Of a stretch of 64,000 bases of DNA, positions 12,101 to 23,301 are shown piece after piece. Source of the DNA: Volvox africanus. Taxonomy: Eukaryota > Chlorophyta > Chlorophyceae > Chlamydomonadales > Volvocaceae. The notes beneath the pieces were generated by a model. That model made no database searches. It saw nothing but the letters and a program-made list of their open reading frames with translations, and had not been told where the DNA came from. How positions within the stretch are numbered: the first letter of the stretch is position 1; each line of letters starts with the position of its first letter. A program made the position numbers and the translations under genes. The DNA lies in contig BSDZ01000078.1 of NCBI GenBank assembly GCA_030268105.1, positions 6,705,501 through 6,769,500 of the forward strand, in the 5' to 3' direction.

Positions 12101-13488
12101 ACCTCACATTGAGGAAAGCCTTGCGTGCATGTATGACGAAATGTCGTACAGGCGATCCCTCCGAGACCACTCGTACGAACTCATGGAGCTGCGCGTAGCT
12201 GTCTGCCTCGTCTACTCCCAGGCGGCACTTAACCGTGACGGCTGGCGGGGCATCGCTGCCGGGCACCTCAGCCGCCGCCACCGATGCTGCCATGGCCGCC
12301 ATGCACTCAGCCACCAACTGGGGCTGCAACATGAGCGCCGCCCCGAAGCAGCCAGCGCCGGCCACGCGGTCACTGTGGGATAGGGCAAGAGGCGCATTCG
12401 GTTTCGTTGGTTCCACGAGACCCCATTAACACCGGCAATACAGACGCTCTGACCCCATACCCCCACCTCGGGCAGCCGCAGTTAAGGTTAATTTCGTCGT
12501 ATCCGTACTCTGCTGCTTTGGCTGTGGCCGCAGCCAGCGTGACAGGATCCGATCCCCCCAGTTGCAGTACCAAGGGCCGCTGCTCCGGCGGGAACCACAG
12601 GAACTTGTCCAGGTTCTGCAGGAGGGAGTTACGAGCAACTCCGGGTTTCAGGGGATCACGACAAGTTCGACGGGTTGCGGCTGCAGAACAAGCGGACGGT
12701 AGGTGAGGCATACCTAGCGGCATCGCGTCAGGTAGCAGCCTGTTTGGCTTTAACCTTGTTTGGCTGTTAAGCTTAATTGGAAAGCAAGACAGGAGAAGTG
12801 AGGCCGACACGGCTGCCCACGGGAACAATTTTCCAAGAGCGGAGAGCATTTTTGTACCCAGGTGCCGTACCGTAGGTTGCACTGCTAGTGAGATGGCAAA
12901 GGCCCGGTAAAAAACCCAGTTGTTCCCGGTACAGCAGCTCTCACCTGCGTGTGCAGAATGGTCTTATCGACTACCATCTCTGTCCACAGCCAGGTTCGGC
13001 GAGACAGTAAGCGGACGAGCTGACGGAAGTGGATATCCGTCCAATCCATCCTGTTTCCAGGACCGCGATAAGGATCATGCCAAGGAAAGCTGTGAGTTGA
13101 CGGCATATGGGACGAAGGCAGCGCGGTGCGTGGGTGTCCCCATACTAAAGCTACAACTTAAACCTTACATAGGGGCTACACTTAAAAGCGGCCTCCGTGG
13201 AGAAGGACTTTCGCTTGTTGAATCGCTTGCTTCATCGAGCTCCAGCTCCGGTGCCATCGCGGCTGCACCACAATCCCGGCCGGCACCCGAAGGCTCAGGA
13301 GAATTAAACTGCATGTCCGCAAACACCTTCCTATGTATACAGTTTGCCCGGATATGCCGAGAAAAGTTTCGGCTGCAAGGTGCAAGCTTTGCACCCTGGG
13401 CGGCTCCCTGCCTTGCCAACAGTCCTTTAACACAAGAAGAGCGTAGGTGGGAGCAGAATTTATTGTAAAACTGTGCTTGCACAGGCAT
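9161..13488 (-). CDS. dusA-like: DusA-type tRNA-dihydrouridine synthase with C-terminal extension
   Basis: Eight minus-strand exons: 13488-13169, 13050-12945, 12615-12467, 12372-12108, 11571-11485, 10898-10483, 10083-9938 and 9723-9161. They total 683 residues, all phases matching. The enzyme reduces uridine to dihydrouridine in the tRNA D-loop using FMN and NADPH. Family motifs appear in order: SVAPMMDWTD (103-112, split across intron 1), LVLQLGGSDP, NLNCGCPSDRV with the catalytic Cys near 190, HARKAFLN (273-280), GLSPHQNRTVPPL (281-293), FSLNGGL (310-316), GVMIGRAAYNDPW (around 400) and a VLDRSLHHIPDHVLDAK tail. Residues 1-60 are basic and Ser/Arg-rich, fitting an organelle transit peptide. 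Typical DusA is near 330 residues; here there is a Gly/Ala-rich insert after NGG and about 160 extra C-terminal residues with a Gln run. I infer organelle tRNA as the substrate. Confidence 0.92.
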
Positions 13489-14490
13489 AGCTTAGAACCC
13501 AGCCCAAAGGTCTCAATCCAACGTCGCTTGAAAGCCTGTCTAGCTAGTTCCCCCCAACCAGCAATTGGATGTTATATATTATATATTACAATTCTTCATT
13601 TGATGGGATCATATATAGTAATAATGTTCGATGTGCTAAGACCTCAGAGTTTCCCAAATTTTGCGTGCACAGTATTGCCGGTAGTCCCGCAAAATGAGGA
13701 GCCTGCAACAAGATAACCGCATTATTAACCGCTTAAGGATATCAGAAAAGGAAATGATGCCTAATGGAATAGGATAACGCGGGGAAAATGATGGTTTCCG
13801 CCTGACCCACATTCAGGCTATCTTCAGCATGTGCACTTTGCTTATTACCAAGACACAAATTACTATTATGCATGTACGTCGTTGCAGCCTGCCCGGACTC
13901 CTAAACGCGTTGACATGCCCCCTGGAGTCAATACTGAACACTTCCAAAATCGTTGTACTGTAAATATCTCAATAAATAAATAAACACTTATGTTTTGGAT
14001 ATTAATTTGTGACCTCATAAGAGAAGAAACTGGCGTCTGATACGACCTCAGTCATGGGATGCCCAAGTATTCGTACCCTGGCATTTGACATAGCAACTAT
14101 GATTAAAACAACAATTTGGTAAGAGATGCTGGGTTTATGCGGTGTACAAGTTAACAAAGAAAAAGTACGGAACCTGCGGATGCGATCTCACCCCCTACGA
14201 CGCCGCAAATTGCGAGAATTTACTTTTAAATGTCTAAAACATAGTACTTATCATGGGTTCAAACGATTTACATGAGCGCAATTTTGCGAAAATTTTGTTT
14301 TGGACAATAGGAGGCAGTTCACCGGTTCCAGGAGCCCACCCATGGATGCCTGTCTGAAACACTGAAATTCTGAAAGTCAAGCCCTAGTACGGCGATTTCC
14401 TTGCCTCAGTTGTTCTTCACACCGTTGCCTAGCCGTATTTACCTCCTTGTTACCTCGTAAGCTTGGCGGCGATAATATTTATTAAAAAGT
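13489..14490. other. divergent intergenic region, no gene seen
   Basis: AT-rich spacer between two divergently transcribed genes (DusA-like on -, hypothetical on +). It presumably holds both promoters. It contains simple AT runs (around 13570-13590, and AATAAATAAATAAAC near 13970) and no coding signal. Confidence 0.5.
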
Positions 14491-14674
14491 CCGTAAGCCT
14501 GCCTGTACCAATGTTGTGACGAGCTTTCAACAAGATACTGTGCCCGGACGAAAAATCCAAAGTGTCGTAGTTAAAAACTATAGTAGAAATGTGACAATAT
14601 TGTCTACTAAAAGGATTCCGTAAAATTGCCCGTTCCAATATTGTGACGAACTATCCAAGATACGGTCCCGGACG
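14491..14674 (+). repeat. diverged direct repeat, two copies about 127 bp apart
   Basis: Copy A (14491-14550) and copy B (14618-14674) both run from CCGTAA through a TTGTGACGA core to a GATAC..CCCGGACG end, with substitutions and a 3-base gap. They sit just upstream of the start of the next + gene. They may be an old tandem duplication or remnants of an interspersed element. Confidence 0.6.
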
Positions 14675-14748
14675 TGTATTAAAGTCGCTGCCTGCTGATA
14701 CGAATTGTATGAAGCTTATCCCATAATTGAGCCTTCTGTAGCTTCATA

Positions 14749-17700
14749 ATGCCCCTCGAAAGTGCGTGTAGGGTTGGCTTTCAGCCGAATTTGCCGTTAA
14801 GGCTCCGCAACGGATGTTCTGGTCTTCGTCACCTCACTCAGCCGAAAGGGAGCTGCCACGATAAGTTTACAGCCTTAAAAACCATTCCTCCAGTTTTAAC
14901 GACCCCCAGCACAGGCAGGGACGTCACTACCGCAGCGGCAGGCCGCGTTACACGCCCGGGCGGTGCCGGTCCTGCACCACTGTCCTGTCCGCTGCTGGCC
15001 GATCTGCAGGAGCGCGCTCAGAGCTCGAGCACTGAGAACGTGTTCGGCAAGCCCTTTACTAAGTCGGAGCTCACTGCCCTTAATGTATGCCAAATTGTGC
15101 TTGCTATTGCGCAGAAAAGATAGAAACGGCTTTCGTGCTTGATTGCCTGACATACAACCTGGCTTGAACTCTCATGCTATGCCGTGCAGAGGGCCTCACA
15201 CAATAAAGAAATTTATTCCTCAAATAAGCAAAATGTCCAAACGTGTCTAACTACAAGGCGATCGCCACTTGCCACCGGCATCTACACGCGAGACTTCAAT
15301 GTGCATCTTGCACCGACATTACAAACGTGTCCCTGCCACCTCAGTTGCTGTCGCCCGCACAACACGACCTTTTCACGAATAAATGCAATTCTTTTCCACG
15401 CTCTCGTCGTCCGCACGCCGGTGCATGTATTGATACCCACATGTCCATACGCTCTTCTACGAGTCTTCTGTTCAGTCAGCTGTATATATCACCTGGATAT
15501 TTTAATGTTTGCCAAGTGTCATACCCACAGGGTATGTAGGCAGATATATTGTAGGCAAATTTTTTTTTAGCTCACAAACAACCACGGGGGACCACACGCC
15601 GCAGTGTTAGATTGTCAAAGCTTTCTTCCAATGTGCCTCCCACTCTCCCCCAATCAATGGCCGGCTCTTCCCAATTCTCGAAGGCAGCTGTCTCTCACCT
15701 AAGCGGAGATGTGCACGGTTTGGCGGCAGCGACCGCTGGCCCAAAGGCTCTTCGGCGGCACCTGCTGGAGGACCTGCTGCTGGTGGGTCCTCATTGTGAC
15801 ATGGAGCATAGGCCGAAGCAGCTTGGGGCGTTGAAACTTGGAAGGGCGGCCAATTTTTGGATTTGGAGATAAGAAGCACTCGGAAGGGGAGGGGGAAGAT
15901 GGAGCTAAGGATATGGATGGAATGAATCCCAAAAAAGGGCGGTCCACGGCAGTCGTCATTTGATCGGAAATGAAATCAACCGTTACATTTTGTGTGTCTT
16001 AGGCCCCCACTTGCTTTCCCAACCTGCATAACCTGCATAACCTTTCAGAGCCACTGTGCATGTGTTATTCCAGCGAGGTCAGAACCCCGAACTCCTAGGG
16101 GCTACCTCTTACTCGTACACCCTTCAGTTGAGTATTCCACCTGATTTGGGTGTCTACGGGCAATAATCGGGAGGGGGAGTCTGAGTCTGAGCCCGATCTA
16201 TCGGGCCTTTTCTCTTTGAGGCGGAAGTGACAAATAGAGGTGCAACATTCAGGTCGAGGAGTGCAGTTATGCATGTCCACTGCTGCACCGCTGCTCCGTG
16301 CTTCGATGTACGTGTGCGTGTGTGTCTACGTGCAGGAGGCGGCGGTTTTTAAGCGCATCCCACTGCCGGTGGTGGAGGGCGCCATGGCATTATTGGAGCT
16401 CCTGTCCAATAAGGCTTTGCAAGCCGAGCCTTTTGCCGAGGGTGCGCGGGTTGTAGGGTGGGTACGTGGCCTACTGGGTGTCACCATATGGTGGACGACC
16501 TGTTTGGTTAGTTGATATCACGCGTTCGTCACGGCCCTTGGTTGGCTGCAAGGGCGAGTACAATTGGGAGCTGGGGCTCCGACATTCATTTTCCGGTGCA
16601 CATGGGGCTGCCAGGAGGGGGGCACCGAGTAGGCGTACGGGATGAAACAGGCACTGGGGTTCAAAAAGGTGCGTCCCTCATTCCAGTTGATCTCAGTTCT
16701 CAGTGCTGCTGTTGCCATCGCTTTCCGTTGGCTTCGGGTACGGGAGGTGGCTCCAGCTGATGTGGCCCAGTGAACGGTATGATGAGATCCGCACACACAC
16801 ATACACACACCTATGCATAAGTATGCAATGCATACAGCAAAAATACAGTACCACTACCGCGGGGGACCTCTGGGGGGTTTGTGCATGGATAAAAACAATT
16901 CCTTGTGTGTATATGTGTATATATATACATATATATACACATATATATACATATATACATATATATATGGGAATGCGCATGGTATTGTTTATCTACATGT
17001 ATATATATACATACCATTCTAAAACAATTTTTATATATGTGTACCCGTATAACATTTGATGTCACATTATATTATATAATAGCATTTGATGTCACATTAT
17101 ATTATATAATAGCATTTGATGTCACAGTTGCCGTTCTGCCAGCAGGTGCCATTGGCGGGAAGGAAAGTCCCTTCGTGGACGACCCCGCACTGTTCTCCCA
17201 GTATCGTTGGCAGTTGGTGGTTGGAGCCGATGTAGGCGGGGTGCAGTACATACCTGCCGTGGAGGAGCTGGAGGTGAGCGTCGGTCATACTTGATGATGA
17301 TGCAGTATACTATAACAAGAAATATGCTGTGTGTCATGTCTGATCAGCGTTATCCTTACTTGATGAATATACCAGAAACGCCGATGTGTGTGTGTGTGTG
17401 TCTGTATATGTGACAGACACACACACAGCTTTAACGGAGCTTGGTGTGGGGTTTGTGGTAGTAATTTAGGGATAGATGGTCGGACTTCGACACTATTAGC
17501 TTTTCCGCTTTGGCGGCAAGGCATGTCTGTTACCCTCGCACGTCTGTTACCCTGGATTCTGGATTGTACGAACAAGTTGCTTTCACCTGTTCAATTTGCG
17601 AACCAAAACATTAGTAGCGGGTTTCTTTTGTTTGTGTCACCATAGCGCCGGTGAGTCCATAAATGTTATCTCTATAAGCATGAACTTCGCAAAATATACT

Positions 17701-19441
17701 ATCTCTATAAAGCAATTCCTTTCAATGACTCCTGGGCAAAATAGCTTGCGGGCGGGCATCAAGGAGAGGGCCAAGGGAGAGTGGGTCGATGGATGCCTTT
17801 TCTATCACAACAAGAGGGCAGAGCCCAAGCATGCGGATTTTCGTTCCGCGGCAGAGCTGACAGAATGTCGCCCCCGGTCTCTCCATGGCACGGGGGCCCC
17901 TTGCTGAAGTAGCAACCCTGGATGTTAAGGCGGCCCTGCGTATAACTCGCCCTCAATCACACCCGCACGATCTCATCATCTCGCCACAAACGAACTAGCT
18001 CTTCCCTGCCTATGCACCCCCAACACGTCTCCTCTTCCACCCCGCCATGTGCCCCGGCAAACTCCCCTTCATTCATTATAGGTTTTCCCGGACAAGTCTT
18101 TCACACTCGGCACTGATCTGGACTTCATTTTCACGGGTTTCAGGTCGGGGATTTTGGGTTAGGCAGCCGCCGCGGAATCCTGCATGTTGGTGGTCGGGTG
18201 CTGACCACCAACATATGTACCGAATCGGCTTAGTGCCTGCTATGCTGCGTCGTGATTACTTGTGCCGTGGAAAACGCTTTGGCAAGGAGCCAGTATGCAG
18301 GCCTAGGGGCGGCATGCGTTTGTAGTCCTGCTGTTTTTTAATTGCACCTGACCAGCTAGTACTACCAATGGGTCTCGTAGGACAAGAAGGACGGACGGGA
18401 CGTACGAGTGAAAGAGGGGGGCACGAGGGTACAGGCTGCGGGACACAAAGCCTAAGGACCCCAACAAACAAACGCGAGCTGCCTAACAGCCGATCGTCTG
18501 TTCGTACCAACGAAATTACGCTGCAAACTAGAGGCCTTACGTGTACATGGCCTTATGTGTGCGCGTGTGTCGCCGCCTTGGCTTGTGGCTTCGGAGCGAG
18601 GAGGGGTGGGGAACACGTTCAACCCGACTCCGGTCAATGACTCGTGGTCCAACTCTCTCGCCACCACTCTCACTGCAACCTACACAAGCTATATGCTTCC
18701 CCTGTTCCTTCCCCCCTCCGGCCCCGACCCGGCTTCGTCATTTCCACAGGGGAACCTCTGAATGGCTGGCGCCGGGTCATCTGTCGTACACTGTACGTCA
18801 GATGCGATTGGAGCTGCGTTGGCCGAAGGCCTGGCGCCGCGCCGCAGCATGGCTTGCATGGCGCCGGAGGCTGGGCGATGCTGCTGCAACAGCAGCGGCC
18901 CTGGGCGACGAGCCCGACTGGGGCGACTCCCTTCCAACTTCTCCCACATGTCGCGAGAATCCTTCACAACCGGCCATCACCATTCCTCTTCCATTTCCCA
19001 CCAACGAACTACTGGTATGGCTCTAATCCCATCTTCCATAATCCTATACATCACATCTCATAAATGTATGTTTTGTATCATTAGATGTAAATTAATACAT
19101 TACCATACTTTCCTACGCAGTGAGTTGCCCTATCACGTCACAGGTGCACTGACAAGCATCTGCTCTGTGCAAGCAGTTTTACATGACGTCACGGATGATG
19201 GTTGGTTGCAAATGCCAAAACAATCAAAGTACTCAACCTCTCAGGATTCAGGAAATTCCTGATATTCTCTGTTTCACTGCCTGGAATATCGTGACGATGT
19301 GCCCCTCAGGCTTTCAGTTGCGACGGGCATGTGGCCGCGACCCGCAGCCGCCTCACCAACGGCCTAATCCTGCTGCTGGAGGTGGGGACGCGCGAGCGCA
19401 TGCGCAGTGCCAATGGTGCCGCTCGAGCAGACGACCCATAA
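14749..19441 (+). CDS. unrecognised protein, probable plastid-targeted
   Basis: Six exons, 14749-15084, 16336-16441, 17128-17273, 18082-18143, 18750-19014 and 19310-19441, join in frame to 348 residues ending at TAA. Donors: GTATGC, GTGCGC, GTGAGC, GTCGGG and GTATGG. The first about 95 residues are rich in Arg, Ser, Thr, Ala and Pro and almost free of acid, like an algal chloroplast transit peptide. The mature part has hydrophobic-aromatic segments suggesting a compact beta-rich domain: GAIGGKESPFVDDP, then YRWQLVVGADVGGVQYIP, then FPDKSFTLGTDLDFIFTGFR, then an Arg/Trp/Ala-rich helix. The last exon carries HVAATRSRLTNGLILLLEVG. I cannot name the family. The exon 2 donor is the least certain junction; GTACGT slightly downstream would break the phase. 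Codon use matches neighbouring genes. Confidence 0.65.
16905..16969. repeat. TA-rich microsatellite (TATATACA-type) in intron 2
   Basis: Alternating TATATACA/CATATATA units fill this part of the long second intron of the 14749-19441 gene. Open frames across it are Tyr/Ile-rich artefacts on both strands. Confidence 0.8.
17053..17127 (+). repeat. 30-bp tandem repeat abutting a splice acceptor
   Basis: Two exact 30-bp units (17053-17082, 17083-17112) begin CATTTGATGTCACATTATAT. A partial third (17113-17127) ends GTCACAG, where the first two read GTCACAT. The AG of the third copy is the acceptor for exon 3 of the 14749-19441 gene. Confidence 0.9.
17388..17429. repeat. GT/CA inverted repeat (hairpin) in intron 3
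   Basis: TGTGTGTGTGTCTGT is followed by a 7-nt ATATGTG loop and then ACAGACACACACACA, a perfect 15-bp stem. It lies downstream of exon 3 of the hypothetical gene, so it would be transcribed in its intron. Confidence 0.8.
18184..18214. repeat. perfect 12-bp inverted repeat (hairpin) in intron 4
   Basis: ATGTTGGTGGTC (18184-18195) and GACCACCAACAT (18203-18214) pair perfectly around a GGGTGCT loop, about 40 bases after the exon 4 donor of the hypothetical gene. Confidence 0.85.
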
Positions 19442-20273
19442 CCTGCTGGATGAAATGCTTTGAATGGATGGGAGATGTGGTGATTGCCGCCCATGCCCAT
19501 CTAAGATCCGTTGCTGCAGACGCCGATGCGATAAGAGCGCCAGTGAGCGCTGATTGCCGCAAACGTGACGACGGCGCTTGTGTTGAAGCGCGGGTTTCGA
19601 CGCCCCTAGTGAATGCGAGACACCTCAACGTGGTGTTGAAGATACCGGTCAGCGCCTTGGCGCGTCCTGACCCGATCTGCAACTAGCAGCGTGACCAATA
19701 GTGTATCCACAACCGCCTGTACGGCCAAAAGCCGGCAAAAGGGATAGGGGGCGACACATATTCAACACACGAAGTCGAGAGCCCACTAAAGGAGAGGAAA
19801 ATTTAAAAGGATGTGTACGACAAGTATACGGCGAGAGGACAAAAGGCAAAGACATGCATGAGCAGGCGATTATGTGGAGGAGTTGTGTGTCTGCGTTGGG
19901 AAGTGGGGGTGGATGGGAAGAAAATACACACCAAATACGGACACGGGAAATGATAACACGACATGGGCAGTCCCTGTCGACCTTGCCCGAGCACCGGATT
20001 TAACGAGGCCGGTTATGCACGCCCCACGCACTTATTGATTATCGGTTATAAGTCAAAGCCGTAAAACCCCAAACCTGCCTGTCTCTCCAATGCCACCGTA
20101 CTTAAGGAAAAGGAATCCCAACATGTTGGTGGGCCGGTGGTGTCTAGCTGCAGGGGATGGCGGAACACATATGTATGCATCTGTATGTGGATTATGCCGG
20201 CTGCGTGCGTGCTTGTGGCTGGGGGAGACCGGCGGCCCTTACACGTTAGAAGGGGACCCGCCGGGTATGAACT
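19442..20273. other. spacer / 3' UTR, no gene seen
   Basis: Follows the stop of the upstream + gene. Open frames on both strands overlap each other and have no splice-supported continuation. Confidence 0.5.
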
Positions 20274-20361
20274 GTTGAGTATAGCTGTTGAGTATACGCG
20301 TTGAGTATAGCTGTTGAGTACAGACGTTGAGTACAGCTGTTGAGTATAGACGTTGAGTATA
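20274..20361 (+). repeat. 13-bp minisatellite, nearly seven units
   Basis: Units GTTGAGTATAGCT, GTTGAGTATACGC and GTTGAGTACAGAC alternate with a strict 13-bp period from 20274 on. The variation is confined to the last few bases and one T/C site. The minus-strand frame through it (Tyr-Ser-Thr-rich) is an artefact. Confidence 0.9.
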
Positions 20362-20881
20362 AAAAAGACGTTCCGGCATGTGTTGAGCGCGTTGTGCACC
20401 GTGCTCTGAGAGGAACCCCCGGTCAACAGCTCGCCTGATCCTGCTTTGGCTTGTCTAAGGCGTTCCCAGCATCTGCATCTTTAACCACAAAGGATGATTT
20501 ATCATGAGGAATATTTAACTAAGCATATTTAGCAAAGAACGTGGAAAAGCGGACCTGATCCTGGCTGTCGGCGCCACACGACCCGCCAAAACGTTAGTCA
20601 CCACCGGACGTGGGATTCACGCCTTGATAACGTTGATTGTAACCATTTAACCAAGCCTGATATGAAGCCACTCTTTAGCTAGGATGGGCTGCACATTTCC
20701 TTGTTTCGGACCCCATACACTACTACTGGCGCGCAGACGCCTGTATGCGCGCACAGGGCCGTAGGGGTGGCGTAGAGCCCATCTAGCCGGCGGCCGCGTG
20801 GAGGTGGCGCGGGCGGGAGGCAAGGGCAGAGATGCGGGGAAGTCTGTCATGGAGAAAACGCAGATGCAAATATGACTAGGA

Positions 20882-20951
20882 ATCGAGATGGCGCAGTGGA
20901 AGCGTGCGGGACTAATAACCCTGAGTCCAATTATCGAAACCTGGTATCGAT
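20882..20951 (+). tRNA. degenerate tRNA-Ile(AAT)-like sequence (pseudo-tRNA or SINE head)
   Basis: The sequence folds roughly as a tRNA. Acceptor arm ATCGAGA/TATCGAT pairs at 6 of 7 positions. The D-arm GCGC/GCGT pairs with one wobble, and an A-box-like TGGCGCAGTGGAAGCG is present. The anticodon loop is CTAATAA, with anticodon AAT, on a stem with one mismatch. The T-arm is broken: only 2 of 5 pairs remain, although TCGAAACC of a B box persists. No intron is seen. It is unlikely to be a working tRNA. A tRNA-derived SINE, a class known in Chlamydomonas, or a decayed tRNA gene is more likely. Confidence 0.5.
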
Positions 20952-20989
20952 ATGTGTTATGAAACTGTGCCCCCGTGAATCCAATGTGA

Positions 20990-21215
20990 GCCCAATGAGC
21001 CCGAGCACGAGGTGCAGTTGGTCCAAACTGGGGATGTGATGTGCGAGACTCATGCGCTCGACCACGAGGTGCACGTGGTTATGCCCATTAAGGTTAGCAA
21101 TGCGGATGTGGTGGCATGGGTTAACACATACAGCCAAATGGAGGACAAGGCGCTCAGTGACCGGCTCATACTCCAGCTGGCTCCAGAGATATTTCGGAAC
21201 CAGGGTCTCAAGTGA
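20990..21215 (+). other. orphan open frame, coding-like but unsupported
   Basis: A frame reads through PEHEVQLVQTGDV and later DRLILQLAPEIFRNQG before a TGA at 21213-21215. Composition is protein-like and it starts directly behind the tRNA-like element. I see no matching upstream exon. It could be the body of a SINE-linked insertion or a stray exon of a decayed gene. Confidence 0.2.
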
Positions 21216-23301
21216 CAGGCGCAGGCGGCAGGTGAACCCACACCAGCACCCATGCTGGGGAGAACCTAGGAAGACAGCCTTCACGGCGTTTGAGTACTTA
21301 CAATTCGTATTCAGTCAACTTGACAATACAGCCCAGATGTATATATCTGGGCCTTTTGAGTAATCAGGAGTTGCTTGGGAAAGGGGGGCGGTACTGCATG
21401 TAACCGGGATTATCATTATTATCCATATTTCTCAAGGTAAGTGTGGGACATGCATGGCCTTGCTCTATTGTGTCATCTTATGCTTTATGACTATCATGTA
21501 GAAGTACTATTGAATGAACAATCAAGCCTTTATTGCAATGCATGTACACCAGAAATGGACGGCGGTTGTGTAGGTGTGGGCAGGACGCTGGAGTGGCTTT
21601 GGCTGGGACATCTTGTCCCTGATTTGTTACGAGTGACTGGGTGGAGGTCTTGTTGCTGGGTGCTTGCGGACGGACCAAGAAACACGAGATCCGAAATCCT
21701 TGGGAGCTTCCTAGGAAACTTGTGGCACTCTATATATGACATGTGGGCCTCTGGCCCTTACGATAACCGGTGTCTTTTGACACCACCCTTAATTGGGCTG
21801 ATCCTAGCACGCATGCCCCGGTAATCACTAATTGTCACGTCATCGTTCCGTGTCGTATCACCTTGCCACGGGCACTGGCCCCCCAACCATGCACAGTGTG
21901 GGATCTTGCTCACCATTACTTGCGGTTCCTATTTCCCCTCCAAACCGTTTGTTTAGATTTTAGGTACAATTCACGACTTGTTCTATCTTAGAATGACATT
22001 GGAAGCCTGTTCAAGCAAGGGATTAACCCGCTGATGGCCGGTAAATGTAGTGCACATATATGTTTGGGCTTGCTTGAGCAATCCGGCCGTGACCCACTAA
22101 CTGCTGGCCGGCTGTCCACTTAATTTCGTGCACACATGTGGAGCAGTCAGAGTTACACCAAAATACCATAGGGCCCAAAAAAACATCACGGTGGTTCAGG
22201 TAATGATGCATAAGGATACATGCACTGCTAAGGCGCAGCGGAGCAACTGTTGAGACAAGGGAAGTGTTGAGAACGGAGGGGATAGAACGTGCCACATCTC
22301 ACAGAACCTGGAGCAGCGTAGCGCAACAACTGACAATTTCGACTCCGCACCGTATACCAACAGCGAACAGGTCCCGCTGCCGGCAATCTGAACACCAAAC
22401 TAGGAAAGTCTCGCGTAAGGTGCGTAGGAGCAGTGGCTTGTCGTGACTCTCGACTTGCTGCTGCCCTAAGCCTACTCGCACAGCGCCCTTTGCATTTAGA
22501 CAGGATTTGGGGATTTTGGTGATCTGAGACCTTAGCACAACAAGCTGGCGCAGTTATGGCAGCCAGGCCCCACTTATCCATTTCATCCAACATTTGCAAC
22601 CGCCAACCTCTGTGCAGGACACAGCTTTGATTGATCAGCCGGGGGATGCTAGCACCTATTGAATACTGTCCATAATTTCACGGCTCACATAATCGAAGCA
22701 GGAGGGAGGACGCATCCCTTGAGTGCAGCTGCTTGCTGTGTGTCGGCAGAAGGGTCGGGCCGCAACGCAACCGCTACCTCTACCGCTGGTGCACAGCGAA
22801 AGAGGTCAATATGTATTACGGAACGGAACCGCTTTTATATCACAGTTAACCTACTACTACACGGTCTGAAACTCGATCCCACTTTGTTAGAGCATGCACG
22901 AGTAAGGGGTCCTGCTGCAGCCCAACGTTTTCGCCGCACCTAAAGTCAACACAACATTACGTTACGCGTCTACCTTAGAATTCAATTATAAGGTTTGTTA
23001 CCTTCCACTGACGCCTATGTCAGATGCTGCACGGGACACGACCGGCTTCGGAGCTTAGGCCTAATTCTCCAGGTGAGAACCTTCTCGTGTGCAGCAGTAT
23101 ACAGGCAGCTTATTGTTCTGGATGAGATGGCGTAGCTTGTGCCAACAACAAATTTGACGGCGCCGTATTGAGCTCTTGTTCTGTTACTTACAATTGTTGC
23201 CCGGGCAAGGCTTAAATGCAAACAGAATGCCGAGCACTAGTGAAGGAAGGATGACCTCAACAAATGACAAGAAAATTTTCCCTAACTTGCGAGTCGCATC
23301 C
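21216..23301. other. intergenic region, no gene seen
   Basis: No splice-supported coding. A small inverted repeat, GCCCAGAT..ATCTGGGC, lies near 21332-21353. The stretch just before 23302 should contain the PRMT4 promoter and 5' UTR, but no distinct motif is visible. Confidence 0.5.

Noticed and set aside
16693..17065. Tyr/Ile-rich membrane-like small proteins on both strands
   Set aside because: They come from the TATATACA microsatellite in an intron of the 14749-19441 gene.
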